Source of the DNA: an uncultured Altererythrobacter sp.
GTDB taxonomy: Bacteria; Pseudomonadota; Alphaproteobacteria; Sphingomonadales; Sphingomonadaceae
DNA: 64,000 nt
NCBI GenBank assembly: GCA_913056125.1
Contig: CAJXNC010000002.1
Location: 397,096-461,095, forward strand
Direction: 5' to 3'
In this document: one piece after another, positions 57,287-64,000 of the stretch
How positions within the stretch are numbered: position 1 is the first letter of the stretch
Layout of the letters: each line of letters opens with the position of its first letter
Position numbers and translations under genes: made by a program
Notes under the pieces: model-generated
What the model was told of the DNA's origin: nothing
Seen by the model: the letters and a program-made list of their open reading frames with translations, nothing else
Databases searched by the model: none

Positions 57287-58012
57287 TCAGGCACCATCCA
57301 TCGCAAGGGCAACGCGTCCCGCGACGTCGGCGATCATTGCAGCATAACGTGCCTGACCGGACTCGTTGGAAATGAGGTCGTTGCGGATCTCGATCGCGCA
57401 ATAGGGACGGCCGAATGCTTCGGCATGGCGGTTCATCGTCGCATTGAGCTGCTTGCCCGAATAGGGCTCGTTCTCGCCCACGGTGACGCCCAGTTCGCCG
57501 AATAGGCGAATGGCATGCTGGGCAGCACGATCATCCTCGTTGTAGAGCAGCGATATTTCCCATGGTCGCTCGCAGGGATCGCTTTCGAGGCATGGGGTGA
57601 AGCTGTGGATCGACAGGATCAGCCTTGGATCCACCGCATCGAGCCATTTCTCCAGCGCATTGTGATAGGGACGGTAGTAGGTATCGAGCCGCCCTTCCCT
57701 GTCGGCCCCGATATTGCCGGGGATGAGGATGCCGTCGCTGCTCTGCGGGATCAGGCCGGGCGATTCTTCCTCGCGGTGGAGGTCGATCACCAGCCGGCTC
57801 ACCTCGGCCATATGCGTGGCGATACCGTGGCGGCGCGCCATGCGCTCGACCACGCCGGAGGTCCCGATATCCCAGGCGACATGCTTCTGCATGACTGCTG
57901 CCGAGACTCCCAGCTCGATGCCCTCGGGCACAAAGTTGGAAGCATGGTCACAAACCGAGACGATACTATGCAGTTTTGGCGTACCGATCTGACGGTAGGG
58001 AAGTTCGCTCAT
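57287..58012 (-). CDS. N-formylglutamate amidohydrolase family protein
   Basis: A 241-aa enzyme of the FGase family that releases formate from N-formylglutamate or a similar N-acyl substrate. Recognisable parts are [13 protein letters not shown] with metal-binding Asp/His, [33 protein letters not shown] and [10 protein letters not shown]. No hut genes are nearby, so histidine breakdown is not implied. It overlaps ispE by 4 bases (ATGA). Confidence 0.87.
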   Translation of the reverse strand: MSELPYRQIGTPKLHSIVSVCDHASNFVPEGIELGVSAAVMQKHVAWDIGTSGVVERMARRHGIATHMAEVSRLVIDLHREEESPGLIPQSSDGILIPGNIGADREGRLDTYYRPYHNALEKWLDAVDPRLILSIHSFTPCLESDPCERPWEISLLYNEDDRAAQHAIRLFGELGVTVGENEPYSGKQLNATMNRHAEAFGRPYCAIEIRNDLISNESGQARYAAMIADVAGRVALAMDGA

Positions 58013-58821
58013 CTCAATGCTCCTACCATCTGCCACCAGTCGGGTTCCAGTTCCGCAATCCTGGCTGCGGCATGATCACGCTCAGCTGTACTTTCGTAGA
58101 GGGCAAAACAGGTCGCGCCCGAGCCGGACATCTCCACCATCCAAGGATCGGTTGCATCCAGCCTTGCCAGTACATCCGCAATGGCAGGGCATTGCGAAAT
58201 GGCGGGCGCGCGCAGATCGTTCCGGCCTGCAAGGGCGATGTCCCGGGCAGAACCTTCGGGCAAGGCACCCCGATCCTTTCCGTCCCAGGCCTTGAACACC
58301 GGGCCGGTGGAAAGCGGAATACGCGGATTGACCAGCAGCACGGCCATGCCGGCCATATCGTTGACGACGTGCTCGGCCTCGGTCCCCGTGCCGCGCCCGA
58401 CATGCATAGTCGAGCGTACGCAGGCGGGGACATCTGCGCCCAGCCTTGCCGCCCTCTCCTGCCAGTCCTCGGGCAGTCCATAAGCTTGTTCGATGATGCG
58501 GAAAATCGCCCCCGCGTCGGCCGAGCCCCCGCCCAGGCCGGCGGCCACCGGCAGGTTCTTCTCAAGCGTGATGTCGAGCCCGTCAGGACGGGGCAGCGCG
58601 CCAAGCGCCTTCATCACGATATTGTCGAAGGGATTGTCGAGCGCGGTGGCGAATTCCCCGATCGTGGTCAGACTGTCCTGCGCCGCACTCCGTGCCGTCA
58701 ACACGTCCCCGCAATCGACGAAGGCGAACAGGGTCTCGAGTTCGTGATAGCCGTCAGCGCGCCGGCTGCGCACATGCAGGGCGAGGTTGATCTTGGCGAA
58801 TGCTGTTTCGGTCAGGACCAA
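58009..58821 (-). CDS. ispE: 4-diphosphocytidyl-2-C-methyl-D-erythritol kinase
   Basis: GHMP kinase of the MEP isoprenoid pathway, 270 aa. The N-terminus AFAKINLALHVRSRRADGYH, the ATP loop PVAAGLGGGSADAGA and the C-terminal MSGSGATCFALY are all present. The start is TTG 58821 (VLTETAFAKINLAL follows). It is divergent from the uracil-DNA-glycosylase-like gene with a 105-base gap in which I see no clear promoter. Confidence 0.95.
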   Translation of the reverse strand: MVLTETAFAKINLALHVRSRRADGYHELETLFAFVDCGDVLTARSAAQDSLTTIGEFATALDNPFDNIVMKALGALPRPDGLDITLEKNLPVAAGLGGGSADAGAIFRIIEQAYGLPEDWQERAARLGADVPACVRSTMHVGRGTGTEAEHVVNDMAGMAVLLVNPRIPLSTGPVFKAWDGKDRGALPEGSARDIALAGRNDLRAPAISQCPAIADVLARLDATDPWMVEMSGSGATCFALYESTAERDHAAARIAELEPDWWQMVGALR

Positions 58822-58926
58822 AATCTGTCTCTCAGCCCTGCAAACATGGCGTCAATTCGGGGCATTTCATGGGTAAGGCACTTGCGGCCTGCCCCTTGCG
58901 AGGTCAAGACCGGCGCAAAGGTGCCC

Positions 58927-59661
58927 ATGGAAAGTCGCCCCGACCTGACCCTCGAAGAACAGATCACCGCCGCCCTCGACTGGTGGCGAGATGCAGGCGT
59001 CGACCACGACTATGCGGAGGAGCCACAGAGGCAGCTCTCCGATCCGGCAGAGGAAGAGGCTGCTCGGAGCCAACCTGCTCCCCTGGCCAGACCCGTAGAG
59101 GAAGTGCCCAAGGTCAAACTGGGCGGCGAAGAAACCAGCTGGCCAACCTCGCTCGAAGCCTTCCAGCAATGGTGGACCAGCGAAACGAGCCTGGACGATG
59201 CGCCGGTCGGGTCGCGCGTTGCCCCGCGCGGCAACAAGCACGCCGACCTGATGGTGATCGTTCCCATGCCCGAACTCGACGATCGCGATACTCTGCTTTC
59301 GGGAAATCAGGGAGTAATGGTCGGGAACATGCTGCGCGCCATGGGGATCGCGCCTGAAAAGTCTTACCTCGCCAGTGCCCTGCCCCGCCACATGCCTGCC
59401 GCCGATTGGAAGGGACTGGCCGAAAGCGGCCTTGGCGCGGTGCTTCTCCACCATCTGGAATTGGCCGCGCCGAAACGCCTGCTGGTGCTCGGCCGCGACA
59501 TCCTGCCGCTCATAGGACTCGTCCGGTCGCAAACTCCGCAGCAATTGCAGGCTGGAGGCGCCTCGATTCAGGCTCTGGCAAGTTTCGCACCCGAAGGTCT
59601 GCTCCAGAACGCACGCCTGCGCGCCGATCTGTGGCGCCGCTGGCTCGACTGGACGGGGTAA
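58927..59661 (+). CDS. Uracil-DNA glycosylase superfamily-like protein
   Basis: A 244-aa protein whose C-terminal 165 residues resemble the UDG family 4/5 fold. LMVIVPMPELDDRDTLLSGN followed by QGVMVGNMLRAMGI lines up with the pocket and helix of these enzymes, and KRLLVLGRDILPLI with the later strand. The four cysteines that bind 4Fe-4S in family 4 are missing, and the GEAPG pocket is changed to VPMPE. The first 80 residues are acidic and low-complexity. Activity is uncertain. The transglycosylase gene starts 6 bases later. Confidence 0.72.
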   Translation: MESRPDLTLEEQITAALDWWRDAGVDHDYAEEPQRQLSDPAEEEAARSQPAPLARPVEEVPKVKLGGEETSWPTSLEAFQQWWTSETSLDDAPVGSRVAPRGNKHADLMVIVPMPELDDRDTLLSGNQGVMVGNMLRAMGIAPEKSYLASALPRHMPAADWKGLAESGLGAVLLHHLELAAPKRLLVLGRDILPLIGLVRSQTPQQLQAGGASIQALASFAPEGLLQNARLRADLWRRWLDWTG

Positions 59662-59667
59662 GCAGTG

Positions 59668-61425
59668 ATGAAATTGGCTGTTGCAGCGATGACAGCATGC
59701 CTGGCGAGCACACTCGCCATGCCCGCCGCGGCGCAGTCATCACGCGAATATTTCGTCGGCCAGATAGAGCGAGACGTAGCACCTCCGCAGCTATCGACCG
59801 AGGACGCGACCTATTACCGCGCCATCTTCAACGCCATCGATCGCGAAGACTGGGAGGAGGTCGAAGCGTTGCTAGGCGAGCGCAATGACGGCCTGCTGCA
59901 CGATGTCGCGAGAGCCGAATATTACCTGCACGCCAATTCACCTCGAGTCGAACTGCCGCAGATCGAGGAATGGCTGCAGACCGGCACACGCCTGCCAATG
60001 GCCGCGCAGATGGGGCGGCTGGGACTGCGCCGCGGCTTGCAACGCGAACCCGACCTGCCAGCGGAGAACAGCTTCCGCTCGGTCGGCGATTTTCCGCGGC
60101 GGACACGCCCGGCCACAATCGATGACGGCACCATGCCCGAGGATGTGCGCGCGGCAATCCTTACCGCGATCAGCAATGACGATCCGGACGGCGCGCGCCT
60201 GTTGCTTGATGGCGTCGATGCCACGCTGAGTCCCGAAGCCCGGGCGGAATGGCGTCAGCGCGTCGCGTGGTCCTATTTTATCGAGAACCAGGATGCTGCC
60301 TCGCTGGCCATGGCGCAAACCGTTAGCGCAGGCAGCGGTCCTTGGGTGGCTGAGGGCGAATGGGTAGCGGGTCTTGCCGCGTGGCGCCTCAATGATTGCG
60401 CCGAAGCGGGTGAGGCCTTCCGCCGTTCCGCCTTCCAGGCAGCCAATCCCGAATTGCGCACCGCCGCGCTCTATTGGGCGAGCCGTGCAGCCTTGCGTTG
60501 CCGCCAGCCGCAGCTGTCCTCACAACTGCTGAATGAGGCTGCGTCCAACGACCAGACGCTTTATGGGATGCTCGCCGCCGAACAGCTTGGCCGCCGCCTG
60601 CCTTCGGGCACGGGCGATTCGGACCTCTCCACCGAGGATTGGAACCGTATCGGCGACCATGAGAATGTGCGCATTGCCGTCGCCTTGGCCCAAATCGACC
60701 GCGACGACCTTTCTAGCCAAATCCTGCTCCACCAGGCCCGGATCGGCGATCCGGCCGATTATGCTGCATTGTCGCGTCTCGCCCGCGATCTCGGCTTCCC
60801 GCAGACCCAGCTCTACATGGCCTACAATGCGCCTTCGGGTGGGCGGGCCGACCCGTCGAGCTACTACCCCACCCCAGAATGGACCCCGGCAACCGGCTGG
60901 CGGGTCGATCCGGCACTCGCCTATGCCCATATCCTGCAGGAATCTAATTTCCGCGACGATGCGCGCAGCCCGGCCAATGCGCAGGGACTGATGCAGATCA
61001 CGCCGATTACCGTCCGTGAACATGCAGGGCGGCTCAACATGAATGCAAGTCAGGTCGACATCTACGATCCTGCGACCAACCTTGCATTCGGCCAGCGCAA
61101 TCTCGAAATGCTGCAGGACAATCCGGCAACGCATGACCAGCTGCCCAAGATCATGGCTGCCTATAATGCCGGGCTCACCCCGGTGACTCGCTGGAACAGC
61201 GAGATCCGCGATTTCGGTGACCCACTGCTCTACATGGAGGCGATCCCCTATTGGGAGACGCGCGGCTACGTCGCGATCGTCATGCGCAATTACTGGATGT
61301 ATGAGCGGCAGGCCGATGCGCCCTCGCCCAGCAGGCTCTCTCTCGCGCAGAATGAATGGCCGCGCTTCCCTTCGGTCTCCGACGGGGATAGTGGGCGCGT
61401 CTACCTTTCTGCGGAACGAGACTGA
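59668..61425 (+). CDS. Lytic murein transglycosylase (SLT type)
   Basis: A 585-aa periplasmic enzyme with a signal peptide (MKLAVAAMTACLASTLAMPAAAQ). It has a long alpha-superhelical region (residues about 30-400) and a C-terminal SLT domain: AYAHILQESNFRDDARSPAN with catalytic Glu, GLMQITPITV and PKIMAAYNAGLTPVTRW. It cleaves peptidoglycan to 1,6-anhydro products. The start is ATG 59668; a GTG one codon earlier is possible. moaB follows with a one-base overlap. Confidence 0.92.
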   Translation: MKLAVAAMTACLASTLAMPAAAQSSREYFVGQIERDVAPPQLSTEDATYYRAIFNAIDREDWEEVEALLGERNDGLLHDVARAEYYLHANSPRVELPQIEEWLQTGTRLPMAAQMGRLGLRRGLQREPDLPAENSFRSVGDFPRRTRPATIDDGTMPEDVRAAILTAISNDDPDGARLLLDGVDATLSPEARAEWRQRVAWSYFIENQDAASLAMAQTVSAGSGPWVAEGEWVAGLAAWRLNDCAEAGEAFRRSAFQAANPELRTAALYWASRAALRCRQPQLSSQLLNEAASNDQTLYGMLAAEQLGRRLPSGTGDSDLSTEDWNRIGDHENVRIAVALAQIDRDDLSSQILLHQARIGDPADYAALSRLARDLGFPQTQLYMAYNAPSGGRADPSSYYPTPEWTPATGWRVDPALAYAHILQESNFRDDARSPANAQGLMQITPITVREHAGRLNMNASQVDIYDPATNLAFGQRNLEMLQDNPATHDQLPKIMAAYNAGLTPVTRWNSEIRDFGDPLLYMEAIPYWETRGYVAIVMRNYWMYERQADAPSPSRLSLAQNEWPRFPSVSDGDSGRVYLSAERD

Positions 61426-61952
61426 TGGCCATAGACGAATCCCGGACCTTCAAGCCGATCAACATTGCCCTGCTGACCGTTTCCGACACGCGCGGGCCGG
61501 ATGAGGACACGTCGGGCGACATCCTGGCGGAAAAGATCACCGGCGCGGGCCACAATCTCACCGACCGCACGATCCTCAAGGACGATGCGAACCTGATCGA
61601 GGCCAAGCTGCGCGAATGGATGGCCGACCCCGAGGTCGATGCGGTGGTCTCCACCGGCGGCACCGGCCTGACCGGCCGCGATGTAACGCCCGAGGCACTC
61701 GACCGGGTAAAGACGCGCGACATACCCGGTTTCGGCGAAGTGTTCCGCTATATCAGCCTCAAGACCATCGGCACGTCCACAGTTCAGTCGCGCGCCTGCG
61801 CCGTGGTCGCCGATGGCACCTATATCTTCGCCCTGCCCGGTTCCAATGGCGCGGTAAAGGATGGCTGGGACGGAATACTGGCCGAACAGCTCGATGCGCG
61901 AAACAGGCCGTGCAATTTCGTCGAGCTGATGCCCCGCCTGAAAGAGGTCTAG
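61425..61952 (+). CDS. moaB: Molybdenum cofactor biosynthesis protein B
   Basis: MogA/MoaB family protein of molybdopterin adenylylation, 175 aa, cytosolic. It has IALLTVSDTRGPDEDTSGDI, the phosphate site VVSTGGTGLTGRDVTPEAL and IFALPGSNGAVKDGWD. The start ATG 61425 shares one base with the transglycosylase stop (TGATG). No other moa or moe gene is in the window. Confidence 0.94.
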   Translation: MAIDESRTFKPINIALLTVSDTRGPDEDTSGDILAEKITGAGHNLTDRTILKDDANLIEAKLREWMADPEVDAVVSTGGTGLTGRDVTPEALDRVKTRDIPGFGEVFRYISLKTIGTSTVQSRACAVVADGTYIFALPGSNGAVKDGWDGILAEQLDARNRPCNFVELMPRLKEV

Positions 61953-61973
61953 ACCCTCTTCAACACAGCCTAT

Positions 61974-61988
61974 GTTCCTGCTATGTTC
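61974..61988 (+). promoter_or_regulatory. LexA (SOS) box candidate, GTTC-N7-GTTC
   Basis: GTTC at 61974-61977 and GTTC at 61985-61988 are separated by exactly seven bases, matching the direct-repeat LexA operator of alphaproteobacteria. It lies directly at the 5' end of the radical SAM gene and 21 bases past the moaB stop. It overlaps the first ATG of the radical SAM frame. Confidence 0.65.
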
Positions 61989-63077
61989 TCTTGCGTGCAG
62001 CAAGAGAGGGACAGGATACGAGGACGTGGGGCGCAAAGCTCCGCAGTCCCGCAACGCTTCGGCCTAGCCGAACGCGCGGTTGACGATGACTGGCGCGAAG
62101 CCATGCGAATGCTCGATGAGGTGCCGCCAAAGCTTCGCACCACCGTTACCGAGGAACATCCCAGGTCGATCCTGACCTTCAACCAGTCCCCGGACATCGC
62201 CTTCGACCGTTCGGTCAATGCCTATCGCGGCTGCGAGCATGGCTGCGTCTATTGCTTCGCCCGCCCTACCCACGCCTATCACGACCTGTCACCCGGGATC
62301 GATTTCGAAAGCCGCCTCTTTGCCAAGCCCAATGCCGCGCAGCTGCTGCGGGAAACGCTGGCACGACCAAAATACCGCCCGCAGCCGATCGCCATGGGTA
62401 CCAATACCGATCCCTACCAGCCGATCGAGGTGCGCTACCGCATCACGCGCCAATTGCTCGAAGTGTGCCTTGAAGCGCGACATCCGGTGACTATCACCAC
62501 CAAGTCGGACCGGGTGCTGCACGATCTCGACCTGCTGGCAGAAATGGCGAACCACAAGCTTGTCGCTGTCGGAATATCGGTAACCTCGCTCGATCCCGTG
62601 CTCTCCGGCAAGCTCGAACCACGCGCAGCTTCGCCCGCAAAGCGACTCAATGCCTTGGCAAAATTGGCTGAAGCCGGGGTTCCCGCCCATTGCTCGATCG
62701 CGCCGGTTATCCCCTCGATTACGGACCGCTTCATCGAGGCGATCATTGCCGAAGCCGCCAAGGCAGGCGTGCATTCAGCCGGTTGGATCCTGTTGCGCTT
62801 GCCGCACGAAGTGGCGCCCTTGTTTCGCGAATGGCTAGCGGTCCATTTCCCCGAAAGGGCCGACAAGGTGATGCATATCGTCCAGTCGATCCGCAATGGC
62901 CGCGACAACGATCCCGGCTTCTTCAGCCGCATGCGGCCGAGAGGCGTCTGGGCGGAACTGTTCCGTGCCCGCTTCCGCCTCGCCTGCAAGCGCGCAGGGT
63001 TGCCCAATCATCGTATCGAACTCGATTGCAGCCAGTTCCGGCCACCCGAAACGGGTGGCCAGTTGCAACTGCTGTAA
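61983..63077 (+). CDS. PA0069-family radical SAM protein
   Basis: A 364-aa radical SAM enzyme with Cys84, Cys88 and Cys91 (YRGCEHGCVYCFARPTHAYH) binding the 4Fe-4S cluster, and the family N-terminal IRGRGAQSSAVPQRF and MGTNTDPYQPIE. Related proteins (PA0069, Rv2578c, distant SplB relatives) are linked to DNA damage. The first ATG (61983) lies inside the LexA-type box, so the real start may be further down: GTG 61995 is in frame. Confidence in identity is high, in the start low. Confidence 0.88.
   Translation: MFSCVQQERDRIRGRGAQSSAVPQRFGLAERAVDDDWREAMRMLDEVPPKLRTTVTEEHPRSILTFNQSPDIAFDRSVNAYRGCEHGCVYCFARPTHAYHDLSPGIDFESRLFAKPNAAQLLRETLARPKYRPQPIAMGTNTDPYQPIEVRYRITRQLLEVCLEARHPVTITTKSDRVLHDLDLLAEMANHKLVAVGISVTSLDPVLSGKLEPRAASPAKRLNALAKLAEAGVPAHCSIAPVIPSITDRFIEAIIAEAAKAGVHSAGWILLRLPHEVAPLFREWLAVHFPERADKVMHIVQSIRNGRDNDPGFFSRMRPRGVWAELFRARFRLACKRAGLPNHRIELDCSQFRPPETGGQLQLL
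63040..63070 (+). other. Hairpin and palindrome within the 3' end of the radical SAM gene
   Basis: A perfect 9-bp stem (GGCCACCCG / CGGGTGGCC, loop AAA; 63040-63060) is directly followed by the palindrome AGTTGCAACT (63061-63070), both inside the last codons. No T-run follows. It may slow transcription or protect the 3' end. Confidence 0.4.
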
Positions 63078-63154
63078 GCCGAATAAATCCGGGACTTTGC
63101 ACCATCAGCCAGTCTTAGCTCTGTCGCATAAGGGCCTTATCGGCTGGCCTCAGT

Positions 63155-63174
63155 CCCGCACCGCGATTCGCGGG
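63155..63174 (+). promoter_or_regulatory. Palindrome in the leader of the OmpA-family gene
   Basis: CCGCGATTCGCGG (63161-63173) is a perfect 6+1+6 inverted repeat about 21 bases before the start codon; CCCGC (63155-63159) with GCGGG (63170-63174) gives an alternative pairing. The remaining 117-base gap also has ATAAGG/CCTTAT around 63128-63140. This could be a leader hairpin or an operator. Confidence 0.35.
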
Positions 63175-63194
63175 CAATTATCAGGGAGCATTTC

Positions 63195-64000
63195 ATGAGG
63201 TACGCCCTTATCGGCCTGGTTTCTGCCAGCGCCCTCCTGTCGGTGCCAGCCATGGCACGCGACGGCCAAGTCTATGCAGGTGTCGAAGGCGGCGTGATGA
63301 GCGCCCAGGATTTCGACGTCCTGGACACCACTGCCAATTCGACGTTCACCATCGAACCCAAGGATATTGGCTGGGAAGCAGGCGCCCTGCTCGGCTACGA
63401 TTTCGGACCGGTCCGTATCGAACTCGAAGGCATGTACCAGAACTTCAAGCTGGAAGCCTTCAACGGCGATGTCGATCCGCTTAGCGGCATGGCCAATGCG
63501 TTGCTCGATTTTGGCGGCAATGACGGTGTCGGCCTCGCTGTCGGTGGCGGCCTCGGCTTCACCAATGTCCGCGCTTTCGACATCAGTTCAGGCGGCGCCA
63601 GCTACCTCGACGACAATGACGTCCGCTTTGCCTGGCAGGGCATTGCGCAGGTCTATGCCCCGATCGCGGAAGACTGGGATGCGGGACTGAAATATCGCTA
63701 TCTGCGCGTGGACGATGTCTCGGTGGTCGACCAGGTCGGCGATCGCCTCGTCACCGACTATGCCTCTCATTCGCTCTTGGCGACGCTGATCTACAACTTC
63801 GGTGGTGAAGAGCCGGCTCCGCCGCCGCCTCCGCCGCCTCCTCCGCCTCCGCCTCCGCCGCCGCCTCCTCCGCCCCCGCCGCCTCCGCCGCCTCCGCCGC
63901 CGCAGGCTGTGTGTAACGAGGGGCCCTACATCGTGTTCTTCGAATGGGATCAGTCGGACATCACGCCCGAAGCTGCCACCGTTCTGGACAGCGCGATCAC
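63195..64000 (+). CDS. OmpA-family outer-membrane protein (partial, 3' end outside window)
   Basis: The first 268 codons are present. A signal peptide (MRYALIGLVSASALLSVPAMA) is followed by an eight-stranded barrel-like domain (residues about 22-200, ending LLATLIYNFGG), a pure proline linker, and the start of a peptidoglycan-binding OmpA C-terminal domain (IVFFEWDQSDITPEAATVL). The linker has 28 consecutive proline codons. The start at ATG 63195 is behind AGGGAGCA. The rest of the OmpA domain lies beyond the window. Confidence 0.93.
   Translation, partial: MRYALIGLVSASALLSVPAMARDGQVYAGVEGGVMSAQDFDVLDTTANSTFTIEPKDIGWEAGALLGYDFGPVRIELEGMYQNFKLEAFNGDVDPLSGMANALLDFGGNDGVGLAVGGGLGFTNVRAFDISSGGASYLDDNDVRFAWQGIAQVYAPIAEDWDAGLKYRYLRVDDVSVVDQVGDRLVTDYASHSLLATLIYNFGGEEPAPPPPPPPPPPPPPPPPPPPPPPPPPPPPQAVCNEGPYIVFFEWDQSDITPEAATVLDSAI
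63819..63902 (+). repeat. Run of 28 proline codons
   Basis: Every codon from 63819 to 63902 is CCG, CCT or CCC, mixed in no fixed order, forming the linker between the barrel and the OmpA C-terminal domain. Such a run should need elongation factor P and is prone to length change. Confidence 0.95.

Noticed and set aside
57976..58926. N-terminal extension of the UDG-like frame over ispE
   Set aside because: The frame is open through the antisense of ispE, but the homologous part begins only after 58927.
63819..63902. CRISPR or tandem-repeat array
   Set aside because: The repeat is a triplet-based coding run of proline codons in an open frame; there are no spacers.

Overview
The window is a contiguous, gene-dense, high-GC bacterial chromosome segment with no rRNA, tRNA, CRISPR, insertion sequence or phage gene that I can recognise. 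Gene content points to an alphaproteobacterium of the order Sphingomonadales, most likely family Erythrobacteraceae. The evidence is the nuoABCD-E-F-G-HIJKL order with extra small inserted genes, an RNase E with a large acidic S1 insertion, an RF2 with SPY in place of SPF, and an XrtA-type exosortase/exopolysaccharide locus. The genus assignment is inference.

Region 1 (1-12104, minus strand) is the respiratory complex I operon, nuoA through the first part of nuoL. Most genes overlap by a few bases (ATGA, GTGA or TGATG junctions). Four non-core genes sit inside it: two tiny membrane proteins between nuoD and nuoE, one between nuoE and nuoF, and a secreted protein between nuoF and nuoG. The secreted protein is built from four cysteine-paired repeats.

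Region 2 (12191-33967) is housekeeping and mixed. It holds a secreted beta-propeller protein, an acetyl-CoA acetyltransferase, two tandem lipoproteins, an SH3 protein, an ammonium transporter, a nitronate-monooxygenase-like flavoprotein and a lipoprotein-type methyltransferase. Then come prfB, a periplasmic peroxiredoxin, mrcA and an amidase, followed by rne with a long leader, a nucleotidyltransferase, a methyltransferase, an ATP-grasp protein, an SDR, sdhB without its partner subunits, and zapE.

Region 3 (33964-52391) is an 18-kb XrtA/PEP-CTERM exosortase locus. On the minus strand an AMP-ligase and a PLP decarboxylase are followed by an export lipoprotein, chain-length protein, tyrosine autokinase, outer-membrane protein, ExeA-like ATPase, polysaccharide deacetylase, FemAB protein, glycosyltransferase, exosortase A fused to EpsI, and an asparagine-synthase-like amidotransferase. 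Divergently on the plus strand lie a GNAT/FemAB-like transferase, an acyl carrier protein and two alpha/beta hydrolases. Together they look like an exopolysaccharide assembly and export line, plus a carrier-protein-based aminoacyl or acyl pathway whose product is unknown, plus the sorting enzyme. No PEP-CTERM substrate protein is encoded in the window.

Region 4 (52394-64000) holds a 23S rRNA methyltransferase-like gene, nnr, a lipoprotein, ilvD, an N-formylglutamate amidohydrolase and ispE on the minus strand. On the plus strand are a uracil-DNA-glycosylase-like gene, a lytic transglycosylase, moaB, a PA0069-family radical SAM gene with an alphaproteobacterial LexA-type box (GTTC-N7-GTTC) at its 5' end, and the start of an OmpA-family protein with a 28-proline linker.
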